Assembly: GCF_014269185.2 (NCBI RefSeq)
Contig: NZ_JABWRZ020000001.1
Location: 1,327,001 to 1,391,000 of the forward strand
DNA from: Pseudomonas oryzicola
GTDB taxonomy: Bacteria > Pseudomonadota > Gammaproteobacteria > Pseudomonadales > Pseudomonadaceae
Direction of reading: 5' to 3'
Length of the DNA: 64,000 nucleotides
Shown: one piece after another, positions 36,286 through 45,962 of the stretch
Layout: each line of letters begins with the position of its first letter
Position numbering within the stretch: position 1 is the stretch's first letter
Translations under genes and position numbers: made by a program
The notes under the pieces: model-generated
The model's database searches: none
What the model was told of the DNA's origin: nothing
What the model saw: only the letters and a program-made list of their open reading frames with translations

Positions 36286-38186
36286 GGGTGCTCTGCCGGT
36301 TCGCTAGGGGAGGGGACCAGCGGCAGGGCCAGGACGAAGGCCGTGCCGCCGCTGGCGGGATGCTCGACGTTGAGGCTGCCCTTGGCGGCGGCGGCAAGGC
36401 TCGCCGACAGGGTCAGGCCCAGGCCCAGGCCGTGTTCGCCCGGTTTAGTGGTAAAGAAAGGTTCGAACAGGTGCTTGCGTGCCTCGCTGTCGATGCCGTG
36501 GCCATTGTCGCGCACCTGCAAACGGTACTTGTCACCCTGCAGTTCACCTTCGAGCCACAGTTGCGGTAGCGGCTGCGCCGCCATGGCATCCAGGGCGTTG
36601 CCGATCAGGTTGACCAGGATCTGCTCCAGGCGGGTCTGGTCGATGGCCAACTGCTGGTCCTCGAACTGGTGGTGCACTTGCAGGTGGCAGGCGTTGATGC
36701 GGTTGGCCAGCACTTGCAGAGTGGCATCGACCGCCTTGGCCAGCGAGGCCTGGCCGCTGTCGTCGCCGCGCCGGGCGAACGAGCGCAGGCTGGCGGTGAT
36801 GCGGCCCATACGGTCGATCAGGTCGTTCATGGTGCGCAGGTTGGTGCTGGCGGTTTCCAGCGCCCCACGTTCGAGGAAGCGCACGGTGTTGCCGGACAGG
36901 GTGCGCAGCGCCGCCAGCGGCTGGTTCAGTTCATGGGCAATGCTGGTGGACATCTGCCCGATAGCGGCCAGCTTGCCGGCCTGTACCAGCTCATCCTGGG
37001 CGTGGCGCAGGGTCTGCTCGGCATGCCGGCGCTCGCGAATCTGGCCCTTCAGGCGTTCGTTGCTGGCGCGCAGGTCGGCGGTGCGCTCGGCAATCCGTCG
37101 CTCCAGTTGGCTGTTGGCTTCCTGCAGTGCTTCGCGGGCCGCCAGGCGCGTGGCGATCACCTTGCGCCGCTCGTTCCAGGCGATACCAAGGATCGCCAGC
37201 AAGGCGAAGGCCACGCCCACCAGGATACCCTGCACCATGGATTCGCGGCGCAGGTCCTGCAGCGGGGTCAGCAGGGTGAAGTGCCAGGGCGTATCGGCCA
37301 GGCGCCGGGTCTGGGCCAGGTAGGTCATTTCGCGGACCTTGCCCTGGGCGGTTTCGCTGTTGGCCGGGAAGGTCAGTTTCTCCACGCCATCGGCCAGGAT
37401 TTCGCGGGCCAGCGGCTGCAGCTCGTTCAGCGGCCACCAGTAGTATTGCAGGCTGCGCGCCAGGCGCTCCTTGATCTGTGGTGTCAGTGGGCGCACCGAC
37501 TTCAGGCGCCGTGCCGGGTCGCTTGAGAGGATGATGATGCCGTTCTCGTCGCTGACGAACGCCTCCAGGCGGGCCCGTTGCCAGCGCTCTTCGAGGGTAT
37601 CCAGGCGCACCTTGATCACTGCCACGCCAATGATCTTGCCGTGTTCCTCCAAGCCATGGGCCAAATAATAGCCGGCCTCGCCGGTGGTGCTGCCGATGCC
37701 ATAGAAGCGCCCTGGCTCGCCGCGTACGGCAGTCTGAAAGTAAGCGCGGAACGACAGGTCTTCGCCGAGGAACGAGTCGGCATCGCGCCAGTTGCTGGTA
37801 GCCTGGACCCGGCCATTGGTGTCGAGCACGAAAATGGCCCGGCTGCGGCTGCGCCGGTTCAGGCCTTCGAGATATTCGTTGACGGTCTGACGTGAACCGC
37901 CATCAGGGTCGGTGAGCAGCTGCGAGACGCTGTCTTCCAGCTCAAGCAGGCTCGGCAGGTAGGTGTACTTGCTGATTTCGCTTTCTACCGTGCGCGCATG
38001 CAGCTCCAGCTGGCGCTCGCCGTTTTCGCTGAGAATGCGGATGCCGTTGCTTTCGCTGACCAGGTAGCCAGCCAGGCCTAGCCCGACCATCAGCAGGATG
38101 ATCAAAGGCGGCAACAGCAATTGGCGGAGCAGGCGGGATTTCACGGCGGGCTTGGCAGGGAGAAGAAGCGAAGGATCGCATTTCAT
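36282..38186 (-). CDS. aauS: Sensor histidine kinase AauS
   Basis: Senses glutamate/aspartate and phosphorylates AauR. 634 residues: membrane helices at 21-43 and 320-337 bracket a large periplasmic dCache-like sensor; a coiled coil (345-400) leads to the DHp helix with H418 in SIAHELNQPLAALRT, typical of DctB-type kinases, and an HATPase domain (VNLIGNALDAM, GHGLGLGLTL). A GTG directly precedes the ATG at 38186; the ATG is chosen. Confidence 0.92.
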
Positions 38187-38258
38187 CACAGTGGCCTTGT
38201 CACGACCAGCGCTGCTGCTGGAAAGGGCTGCAGCGCCGACCGGTTCAGTGAGGCAACA

Positions 38259-38993
38259 TCAGTGTTGCAGGATCTTGCTGAGGAAGTGCTGGGTACGCTC
38301 GTGACGGGCGCCCGGGTTGCCGAAGAAATCTTCCTTCTGGCAGTCCTCGATGATGTGGCCCTTGTCCATGAAGATCACGCGGTTGGCCACTTTGCGGGCG
38401 AAGCCCATTTCGTGGGTCACGCACATCATGGTCATGCCTTCATTGGCCAGCTCGACCATCACGTCCAGTACTTCGTTGACCATTTCCGGGTCCAGTGCCG
38501 AGGTCGGCTCGTCGAACAGCATGACGATCGGGTCCATCGACAGGGCGCGGGCAATCGCCACGCGCTGCTGCTGGCCGCCGGACAGCTGGCCGGGGTGCTT
38601 CTTGGCGTGGGCACCGAGGCCGACGCGATCGAGCAGGGCCAGGCCCTTCTTGGTCGCTTCCGCTTCGCTGCGGCCAAGCACCTTGCGCTGGGCGATGGTC
38701 AGGTTCTCGGTAATGGACAGGTGCGGGAACAGCTCGAAGTGCTGGAACACCATGCCCACACGCGAGCGCAGCTTGGGCAGGTTGGTCTTGGGGTCGGCGA
38801 TCGAGGTGCCGTCGACCACGATGTCACCTTTCTGGAAGGGTTCCAGGGCATTGACGCATTTGATCAGTGTGGACTTGCCCGAGCCCGACGGGCCGCAGAC
38901 CACCACCACTTCACCCTTCTTGACCTCGGTGCTGCAGTCGGTCAGTACCTGGAAGTCCCCGTACCACTTGTTGACGTTCTTGATGGAAATCAT
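38259..38993 (-). CDS. aatP: Acidic amino acid ABC transporter ATPase AatP
   Basis: Drives glutamate/aspartate import. 244 residues with Walker [10 protein letters not shown], signature LSGGQQQR, Walker [13 protein letters not shown] and the H-loop VTHEMGF. Start [12 protein letters not shown] at 38993; it overlaps aatM by 4 bp. Strong GlnQ/GltL family resemblance. Confidence 0.95.
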   Translation of the reverse strand: MISIKNVNKWYGDFQVLTDCSTEVKKGEVVVVCGPSGSGKSTLIKCVNALEPFQKGDIVVDGTSIADPKTNLPKLRSRVGMVFQHFELFPHLSITENLTIAQRKVLGRSEAEATKKGLALLDRVGLGAHAKKHPGQLSGGQQQRVAIARALSMDPIVMLFDEPTSALDPEMVNEVLDVMVELANEGMTMMCVTHEMGFARKVANRVIFMDKGHIIEDCQKEDFFGNPGARHERTQHFLSKILQH

Positions 38994-39661
38994 ACGGCGA
39001 TCCTTTTTTGCAGGCGCTTGACCAGCCACGAAGCGGAGAAGCTGATGAGGAAATACACGACACCGGCGAAGATCAGGAACTCATGGGAGCGCCCGATGAT
39101 GTCGCCGTTGGAGCGTGCCGAGTTGAGGAAGTCCACCAGGCCCACGGTGTATACCAGCGAGGTGTCCTGGAACAGGATGATGCTCTGCTGCAAAAGCAGT
39201 GGCGTCATCTTGCGGAAGGCCTGGGGCAGGATGATCAGGCGCATGGTCTGGCCGTAGGTCATGCCCAGGGCCTGGGCGGCGCCCATCTGGCCCTTGGAGA
39301 TCGACTGCACGCCGGCGCGGACGATTTCGCAGAAGTACGCGGCCTCGAACATCATGAATGCCACCACGCAGGAGGTGAAGGCACCCACCGGGGTGTCCTC
39401 GCCGGTAATCCAGCGCAGCACGAACGGAACCGCCAGGTAGAACCAGGTGATGACCAGCAGCAGCGGGATCGAGCGGAAGTAGTTGACGTAGGCGCCGGCC
39501 ACGTTCGACAGCAGCTTGCTCGACGACAGGCGCATCAGGGCCAGGATGGTCCCCAGCACGATGCCGCCAACCACGCCCATTATCATCAGCTGCAGGGTCA
39601 TGACCATGCCTTCCCAAAGGGCAGGCAGGGCCGGAGTGATTTCGCTGAAATCCATGTCCAT
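38990..39661 (-). CDS. aatM: Acidic amino acid ABC transporter permease AatM
   Basis: 223 residues with five membrane segments and the HisM-type EAA loop around [20 protein letters not shown]. Start at 39661 immediately follows the aatQ stop. It pairs with AatQ in the membrane channel. Confidence 0.94.
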   Translation of the reverse strand: MDMDFSEITPALPALWEGMVMTLQLMIMGVVGGIVLGTILALMRLSSSKLLSNVAGAYVNYFRSIPLLLVITWFYLAVPFVLRWITGEDTPVGAFTSCVVAFMMFEAAYFCEIVRAGVQSISKGQMGAAQALGMTYGQTMRLIILPQAFRKMTPLLLQQSIILFQDTSLVYTVGLVDFLNSARSNGDIIGRSHEFLIFAGVVYFLISFSASWLVKRLQKRIAV

Positions 39662-40408
39662 TTATTTGCCCCCTACGGAAATCAGGCCGGGCACCGAGAC
39701 TTTCTTCTCGACCATGCGCATCAGCAGCATCAGGCCCATGTTCAGGGTGAAGTAGATCAGCGTGGCCAGGGTGAAGGCCTCGAACAGGTTGGCCGAGAAT
39801 TCGGCGGTCTGCTTGGTCTGCGCCAGCAGCTCCATCAGGCCGATCAGAGATGCCACCGAGGAGTTCTTGAAGACGTTGAGGAATTCCGAGGTCAGCGGTG
39901 GAATGATGATCCGGTAGGCTTGCGGCAACAGCACGTTGGTGTAGATCTGCGACAGGCTGAAGCCCATGGCCCGGGCAGCGGCTTCCTGGCCGCGCGGCAG
40001 CGCCTGGATACCGGTACGCACTTGCTCGCAAACACGGGCGGCGGTGAACAGGCCCAGGCAGATGACCACGCTGATCAACGCCGAGGTGGTCGGGTTGAGG
40101 TCCTGCTTGAACCATTCCTGCAGGCCCTCGGGCAGCAAGTCTGGCACCAGGAAGTACCAGATGAACAGCTGCACCAGCAGCGGCACGTTGCGGAACAGTT
40201 CCACGTAGACGGTGGCGATGCCTGATACCAGACGGTTCGGCACGGTACGCATGACGCCGAGGAGCGACCCCAGCAGCAAGGCGATGATCCAGGCAGAAAT
40301 GGCGATGGCGATGGTCCAGCCCAGACCGGTGAGGTACCAGTCCAGATAGGTCTCGCTGCCCACGCCGGTGGACTTGAAGAACACGCCCCAGTCCCAGTTG
40401 TAATTCAT
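39662..40408 (-). CDS. aatQ: Acidic amino acid ABC transporter permease AatQ
   Basis: 248 residues, five to six membrane segments; EAA loop RTGIQALPRGQEAAARAMG. The first of the permease genes after the aatJ intergenic hairpin. Residue pattern matches GltJ-type permeases. Confidence 0.94.
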   Translation of the reverse strand: MNYNWDWGVFFKSTGVGSETYLDWYLTGLGWTIAIAISAWIIALLLGSLLGVMRTVPNRLVSGIATVYVELFRNVPLLVQLFIWYFLVPDLLPEGLQEWFKQDLNPTTSALISVVICLGLFTAARVCEQVRTGIQALPRGQEAAARAMGFSLSQIYTNVLLPQAYRIIIPPLTSEFLNVFKNSSVASLIGLMELLAQTKQTAEFSANLFEAFTLATLIYFTLNMGLMLLMRMVEKKVSVPGLISVGGK

Positions 40409-40450
40409 CGGGATTTCCCCTCAGACGGTTGTTTCACGGGCACCTTCCAG

Positions 40451-40477
40451 CATCCGAGGGCATACGGCCCTCGGATG
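40451..40477 (-). promoter_or_regulatory. Strong hairpin between aatJ and aatQ
   Basis: CATCCGAGGGC (40451-40461) and GCCCTCGGATG (40467-40477) form a perfect 11-bp stem with a 5-base loop in the 142-bp gap. No T-run follows, so it fits an mRNA-stabilising or partial-attenuation structure that lets the binding protein be made in excess over the permeases. Confidence 0.7.
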
Positions 40478-40550
40478 AAAGGTTAGACACTAACGGGTGG
40501 CCTGCCGGTTTAATTGGCGCTTTGCAGCGCAACAGGCCACGGGCTGGGGG

Positions 40551-41471
40551 TCAGGATTTCTTCTCGTCGGCGGCCTTGTCGGTCGGCTCGGCGATCAGTT
40601 TCTTCAACTCGTCGCTCATCGGGAACTGCAGGTTCAGGCCCTTTGGCGGGATTGGCTGCTGGAACCACTTGTCGTAGCTCTTGTTGACTTCGCCCGACTT
40701 GAAGTAAGCGATGATGGCGTCATCCACCGCTTTCTTGAAGGCGGCGTCATCCTTGCGCACCATGCAGCCGTAGATTTCGTACGACTGTGGGGTACCGGTG
40801 ATGACCCAGTCCGACGGCTTGCGGGCCTTGGCCATTTCGCCGGCGAGCAGGGCGTCGTCCATCATGAAGGCCACGGCGCGGCCGCTTTCGAGCATGTTGA
40901 AGGCTTCACCGTGGTCCTTGGCGGAAATCACGTTCATCTTCATTTGCTTGTCGGCGTTCATCGCCTTGAGGATGCGCTCGGAAGTGGTACCGGCGGTGGT
41001 CACCACGTTCTTGCCAGCCAGGTCCGGGAAGTCCTTGTAGGCCGGCTGACCGTCCTTGACCTTGGTCAGCAGGCGCGTGCCGACTTCGAAGATACCGACC
41101 GTGAAGCCGACCTGCTGCTGGCGTTCGACGTTGTTGGTGGTGGAGCCGCACTCCAGGTCAACGGTGCCGTTCTGCACCAGCGGGATGCGAGTCTGGGAGG
41201 TGACCAGGTTGTAGCGTACCTTGAGCTCGGGCACGTTCAGTTGTTTCTTCAGGGCTTCGACGACAGCCAGCTGGATGTCATGCGAGTAGCCCACGGGCTC
41301 GGGCTTGCCGGCCAGATAGGAAAACGGGATGGAGGAGTCGCGGTGGCCCAGGGTGATGGTGCCCGATTCCTTGATCTTCTTCAGGGTGCCGGTCAGCTCC
41401 TCGGCCATGGCTGGCGAAGCGATCACAGCGGCCGCGATGGCGGCGCCCAGCAATTGACGAACGATGCGCAT
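40551..41471 (-). CDS. aatJ: Periplasmic glutamate/aspartate-binding protein AatJ
   Basis: 306 residues. A Sec signal peptide (MRIVRQLLGAAIAAAVIASPAMA) is followed by a type II binding fold with LECGSTTNNVERQQQ, a hallmark of GltI/AatJ proteins. It captures acidic amino acids for AatQMP. The ATG at 41471 gives the signal peptide directly; earlier in-frame ATGs add non-conserved residues. Downstream of a sigma-54 promoter. Confidence 0.95.
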   Translation of the reverse strand: MRIVRQLLGAAIAAAVIASPAMAEELTGTLKKIKESGTITLGHRDSSIPFSYLAGKPEPVGYSHDIQLAVVEALKKQLNVPELKVRYNLVTSQTRIPLVQNGTVDLECGSTTNNVERQQQVGFTVGIFEVGTRLLTKVKDGQPAYKDFPDLAGKNVVTTAGTTSERILKAMNADKQMKMNVISAKDHGEAFNMLESGRAVAFMMDDALLAGEMAKARKPSDWVITGTPQSYEIYGCMVRKDDAAFKKAVDDAIIAYFKSGEVNKSYDKWFQQPIPPKGLNLQFPMSDELKKLIAEPTDKAADEKKS

Positions 41472-41573
41472 CAAATTTTCCTCGACGTGTTTGTTTTTTT
41501 TATGGAGCCGTTGGCGGACTCTTTCGTTCAACGAATACAGCAAGAAGCGAGTGCATTCGGCTACCAAGTGTAG

Positions 41574-41590
41574 AGCATGAGTCGTGCCAA
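41574..41590 (-). promoter_or_regulatory. Sigma-54 promoter for aatJQMP
   Basis: On the minus strand the sequence is TTGGCACG-ACTC-ATGCT, with the GG and GC dinucleotides at -24/-12 spacing. It leaves a leader of about 90 nucleotides before aatJ. It fits control by the sigma-54 activator AauR encoded downstream. Confidence 0.85.
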
Positions 41591-41666
41591 GCTCAGATAT
41601 CGATCGTAAGGCCGCAAGATTACAGGGCGTCCTTCGATCGTGAACATTTCCATGTCACGGAAAATC

Positions 41667-41711
41667 GCCGGTTTTCCGAACGGGCTCGTTCTGTTCGTTC
41701 GGAAATCCGAA
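41667..41711. promoter_or_regulatory. AauR binding sites upstream of aatJ
   Basis: TTCGGAAATCCGAA (41698-41711) exactly matches the TTCGG-N4-CCGAA motif I recall for AauR. A weaker copy, GCCGGTTTTCCGAA (41667-41680), is centred 31 bp away, about three helical turns, on the same face. Both lie 77-138 bp above the -24 box, a normal enhancer distance. Confidence 0.8.
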
Positions 41712-41805
41712 CGAACGGCCTGGCGCCGCTGCCCAGCCATAAATACCACCGGTGCCGTTACTGCGCGTGATGTCCTGCGAGTTTTTAAAGCCAGGAGTCA
41801 GCGCC

Positions 41806-44800
41806 ATGCCATCTGCCGATCTTTTCCCGTCTGCGTCGGTCGATCATTTGATAGCCCGTCAGTTGCCCACCTGGCTGAACGCAGCCGAGACGCGCCATCT
41901 CGAACCCTACCGAAAGGCCTTGCGTGCGCAGCAGCAGGTTGCCGACCAACTGCATCACCTGTTGGGCCGCATACCGAGCATCGAAGACTTTGCCGCGCCG
42001 TTGCTGGAAACGGCCCTGGTCGAGGCGGGGCTTGGCCATGTCAATCCACGGCACGCGTTCACCGTGGTCACTGAAGCGTTTCCTCTCCCCTCGGCGGCGG
42101 AACGGCTTCACCGCCCGAGCATTACCTACACCACCCGCCAGTCGCTGCTTGCATCGGCGATGCACAACTTCGAAGCGCAAGAGGCCGAACCCTGGCTATT
42201 GCGCCAGGCGCATCTGACCGACGCCAAAAGGGCGCGCTTGCCCATGACCTACGAACGCTTTGTCCAACTGAGTCGTCGGCTGGACATCGGCGGGCGCTAC
42301 CAGGCACTGCTCAAGCGTGTGCTGCAACCCAAGGCCGGCCGCGGTCAACCGGCGAATCGGGCACGCCAGGCGATCGACCAGCTGTTTCAGGACAGCCTGC
42401 GCACGCAGATGAAGACCGCACTGTATGAGGGGAGGATCAACGGTCAGCTGGATGAGCGGGACTTGCAGCGCCTGCTGCCAGCGCTGGAGCAACCGCCGCT
42501 ACCAGCCTACCAGGGCGGCACGCTGACTCCGCGCCAGTTGTTTCTGCTGGGCAGTTGCATGGTCGGGATCATTACCCTGGAATGGCGACCTGCGCCCGGT
42601 GCGGCCCTCGATGAAGTGATCGTCTGGATACCTGGTGACCCCGAGAAAAGCCTGCGTCATTACGACTCGTGGGAGGCGCTCTATGACGACCTGGCGACAC
42701 GCCTGAAAAAAGAGCCATTCAAGGCCTTCATCCGCCGCTTCGTCAGGGCCCGGGAGCGACAGCGCTTCGAGGCGGCACTGTCGCGTGCGCAGACGCGTGC
42801 CGTGGCAGGAGAGCCGATGGAGCTGGATGGGCGCAACCTGCCGGTTGACGGCGAGGTATTCAGCCATGCCCAGGCTCAGGTGCAAGCCAGAATCTACGAC
42901 GATGCCCGATTCATCGCGGTGCCTACCGATGAAGAAGACCGCTTGAGCAGGCACAAGCGCTTGCAGGACATGCAGTCCGCAGGGCTGGAGCTTCTGGGCT
43001 TGGCGGCCTTCGTTGCACCAGTGCTGGGTGAGCTGTTGCTGGCGGTAAGCGCTGTGCAATTGCTCGATGAGGTATACGAAGGCTACCAGGACTGGCGACT
43101 GGGTGATCGCCAGGGGGCATTGGACCATGTATTCAACGTAGTCCAGGGCGTGGTGCTGGCAGGTGCGACCGCTGGGCTGCTTCACGGCATCAAGCGTGTG
43201 CCATGGGTGGATGCGCTGGAGCCGAAGGTGGTGCCGGAAGGCGCGGTGAGGCTGAGGCACAACCCTCATTATCTGCCTGCCGAAGACAACCCGTTGGTGC
43301 TGCTCCAAGGCCTGCCGGGCGGCCATTTCGACCATTTGCTCTCGTCCAGGGCCCGTGTGCTGATGGATGCGACGGGCCTGCATATCGACCAGTTGCGGCG
43401 CTTGAACCTCGAGCGGGGGGCCGTGCCAGCCCGATTGCTCGACATGCACGAGCGTCTTGAGCTGCATGCAAGCCGACCCGATCTGCGTGGTCAGGCGCTG
43501 GAGCAGGCGCTGCAGCAGATGCGTGAGCCGCTTGCAACTGGGCAAGCGAAATTGATGGCGGTGTTCAGTGGTTTGACCCCCAGGGGCGCACAGGAAATCA
43601 TCGACCACAGCAGCTCGTCCCTGCAGCAGCAACTGCTTGCCGGGCCCAGGGTACCGCTTGGGATGGCAGAGCGCGCGCGCTGGTACGTTCGTGACAGCCG
43701 GCTTGACCGGGCCAGCCTGGGGATCCGGCTGCCGGCATTGCTTAATGCCGATGGCGAGAAGCTGATCCTGGGACTGATCGAGCGCAAGGCGCCGTGGCCT
43801 GGTTCGGTTCGTGTCGAATTGCGTGTGGCCAGCCGCGAAGGCCCGTTGTTGTTCGCAAGCCAGGGCGAGGCTGCAAGCGAGACAAGGGTAATCATCAAGC
43901 ATGAGCAGGCATATGCACTGGCTGACCAACCGACAGGCAATCCCGGCTCTTTGCTGCAAGTGTTGTTGCAGACTCTGGAGCCTGGCCAGAAGGCAGCTCT
44001 GGGCAGCGCCGATCTGCAAGTGACGCAATTACGGGATGCCTTGCTAGAAAGTGTCGCGAAGGAGCGTGAGCAAGCCGTCAGGCTGATCGGCCTCGTCCCG
44101 GAGGGCGCTGGCGTGCGTCCGCCACGGCGCTTTGCCGATGGACGCCTGGCCTACCGGCTCAGCGGCGGAGGTGAAAGTAGCCGCCAGGCAATACGGCGAG
44201 GTATCCACCAGATCTTCCCGACCCTGAGCGAACTGCAGCTGGATGTGTACATGGATGCGGTGCGCCAGCGCGGTGAAAACCTGTGGGATCACTATCAGGT
44301 GCTGCAGCGCCAGCTCACCCAACTGCGCGACACGCTGCGCCAGTGGCAGGCCGATTGGCAAACGCCGATCGACGCCATCCGCCGCCGTCGCGTCGCCGAT
44401 ACGCTACGCCGTAGCTGGCGGCGCAAGCTGGTAGACGCTAACGACCAGTATGAACTGACCATAGACGGCGAGCATGTCGACGCGTTGCCCAGCCTGCCCG
44501 CAGGGGTCGACTACGTGCATGTGCGCAGGCTGGTGCTGCGCAACATGCAACTGCAGAACATCGATGCATCATTCCTCAGGCTGTTCCCGAATGTTGTCGA
44601 TCTTGATCTCAGCGGCAACCGGTTGAGCCGCGTGCCTGAAGGTATCGAAGGGCTTACCCAGCTGAGAAGGGTTGATCTGGGCAGCAACCAGATTACCCTG
44701 GATGAGGCCGGAAGCCGCCGTCTGGCAGGGCTGCACCTGCTGGATACCTTGATCCTCAACTACAACCCGCTCAACGGCATGCCCGATCTCTCGGCTTTGC

Positions 44801-45942
44801 CGCACATTCGTGAGGTGCGTCTGCGTGCCACCGGGCAGGCTGATATCGGCCAGATTCACCAGCGTGTCGCATTGCGTGCGCACATCGATCTTCGGGATAA
44901 CCGGATCAGCGAGCTGCAACGGGAAATGCGCGGCTTGCGCCTGCGTTTGCAAAGGCTCAACCTGCATGAGAATCCGCTGAGCGAGAGCAGCGTGCAGTTT
45001 CTCGACGAGGCCCGCGGCGTCACTGAAACCCGGGCCAGGAATGGGGCGTCGTATGCCCATGAAGCGGTGGACGCCGAGACGCGCGCCAAATGGGTGGCCA
45101 GCCGCAACGAAGCGCTGCGTGCGCGCCGCGAAGCCACATGGGACCGTTTGCAGGAGGAGCCGGGTTCGGCAGGGCTGTTCCGTTTCCTTGCCGATTTTGC
45201 CGAGAGCGAGGATTTTGAAGCGTATCCGCGCCATTATCGCCGGCGGGTCTGGCATATCCTGGACGCCTGTAAGTACAACGAAGCCTTGCGCGAGCAATTG
45301 TTCCTTGAGGCCGACGCCCCGCGCAGTTGCGATGACCGCTTGCTGTTGATGCTCAACCAGATGGAAGTGGGTATTCTGGCTTACCAAGGAATCGAAGGCG
45401 TCCCTGTTGAGGCACGGGAAGCCCGCTTCCTGCGCCTGGGCCGGCAACTGCACCGTATGGACCTGCTGGACCAGATTGCTGCCCGCCATGTGCAACGCAT
45501 GCGCGCGGAGCGCCTGGTTGAGGTCGACGAAATCGAAACGCGGCTCTATTACCGCTCACGCCTGGCTGCCGCCCTTGATCTGCCGGCCTCTGCGGAGCAG
45601 ATGCATTTTGCCTCGTTTGCCCACGTAAGCCTCGCCGACCTGAGCCGTGCGGAACTGGATGTACTGAGGGCCGACACGCCGGTGGCCATGCTCGATGCGT
45701 TGGTGGAGCGTCCTTACTGGCAGAACTACCTGCGCGAAACCTATCCAGAGCGCTTCCAGGCCCTGGCTGCGCCCTTCCATGAGCGCCTGGAAGTGCTTGA
45801 GATGCAGGCTGTGGCTGGCCAGGAAGGCGACTATGTCCGGCGTGCCCAGGCGTTGATGCGTGAGCATGAGGCAGACGAGCTGGCGTTGATGCGCAACCTG
45901 ACCACCGAAGCCTGGGCGCGTGAGAGATTGCCTCGCAGCTGA
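41806..45942 (+). CDS. LRR protein with C-terminal NEL-type E3 ubiquitin ligase domain
   Basis: 1378 residues. The N-terminal two thirds resembles the dermonecrotic-toxin/DUF6543 region of large Pseudomonas effectors and holds a hydrophobic helical patch (about 397-461). Leucine-rich repeats run at about 901-1068 (DLDLSGNRLSRVPEG, VDLGSNQITL). A NEL-type ligase domain follows (about 1080-1375) with the CxD-type active site SCDDR, catalytic C1175 and D1177, as in IpaH/SspH effectors. No Sec signal. AGGAG lies 8 bases before the ATG at 41806, preferred over the ATG-like start at 41752. Predicted to ubiquitylate host proteins after delivery; the secretion route is not evident here. Confidence 0.82.
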   Translation: MPSADLFPSASVDHLIARQLPTWLNAAETRHLEPYRKALRAQQQVADQLHHLLGRIPSIEDFAAPLLETALVEAGLGHVNPRHAFTVVTEAFPLPSAAERLHRPSITYTTRQSLLASAMHNFEAQEAEPWLLRQAHLTDAKRARLPMTYERFVQLSRRLDIGGRYQALLKRVLQPKAGRGQPANRARQAIDQLFQDSLRTQMKTALYEGRINGQLDERDLQRLLPALEQPPLPAYQGGTLTPRQLFLLGSCMVGIITLEWRPAPGAALDEVIVWIPGDPEKSLRHYDSWEALYDDLATRLKKEPFKAFIRRFVRARERQRFEAALSRAQTRAVAGEPMELDGRNLPVDGEVFSHAQAQVQARIYDDARFIAVPTDEEDRLSRHKRLQDMQSAGLELLGLAAFVAPVLGELLLAVSAVQLLDEVYEGYQDWRLGDRQGALDHVFNVVQGVVLAGATAGLLHGIKRVPWVDALEPKVVPEGAVRLRHNPHYLPAEDNPLVLLQGLPGGHFDHLLSSRARVLMDATGLHIDQLRRLNLERGAVPARLLDMHERLELHASRPDLRGQALEQALQQMREPLATGQAKLMAVFSGLTPRGAQEIIDHSSSSLQQQLLAGPRVPLGMAERARWYVRDSRLDRASLGIRLPALLNADGEKLILGLIERKAPWPGSVRVELRVASREGPLLFASQGEAASETRVIIKHEQAYALADQPTGNPGSLLQVLLQTLEPGQKAALGSADLQVTQLRDALLESVAKEREQAVRLIGLVPEGAGVRPPRRFADGRLAYRLSGGGESSRQAIRRGIHQIFPTLSELQLDVYMDAVRQRGENLWDHYQVLQRQLTQLRDTLRQWQADWQTPIDAIRRRRVADTLRRSWRRKLVDANDQYELTIDGEHVDALPSLPAGVDYVHVRRLVLRNMQLQNIDASFLRLFPNVVDLDLSGNRLSRVPEGIEGLTQLRRVDLGSNQITLDEAGSRRLAGLHLLDTLILNYNPLNGMPDLSALPHIREVRLRATGQADIGQIHQRVALRAHIDLRDNRISELQREMRGLRLRLQRLNLHENPLSESSVQFLDEARGVTETRARNGASYAHEAVDAETRAKWVASRNEALRARREATWDRLQEEPGSAGLFRFLADFAESEDFEAYPRHYRRRVWHILDACKYNEALREQLFLEADAPRSCDDRLLLMLNQMEVGILAYQGIEGVPVEAREARFLRLGRQLHRMDLLDQIAARHVQRMRAERLVEVDEIETRLYYRSRLAAALDLPASAEQMHFASFAHVSLADLSRAELDVLRADTPVAMLDALVERPYWQNYLRETYPERFQALAAPFHERLEVLEMQAVAGQEGDYVRRAQALMREHEADELALMRNLTTEAWARERLPRS

Positions 45943-45962
45943 GCGCCACGAGGCATGTACCG

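Larger units (their letters stand above)
41472..41805. promoter_or_regulatory. 334-bp divergent control region, aatJ / NEL effector
   Basis: Contains the sigma-54 promoter and AauR sites described separately, plus the start region of the effector gene. No gene fits inside. The AauR dyads lie about 95-140 bp from the effector start, so co-regulation with amino-acid uptake is possible but untested. Confidence 0.55.

Noticed and set aside
41752..41805. Earlier start for the NEL effector
   Set aside because: The 18 extra residues lack a ribosome site, whereas AGGAG precedes the ATG at 41806 by 8 bases.
42499..44028. A long minus-strand frame inside the NEL effector gene
   Set aside because: No recognisable protein features; the plus-strand frame is continuous through the LRR and NEL domains.
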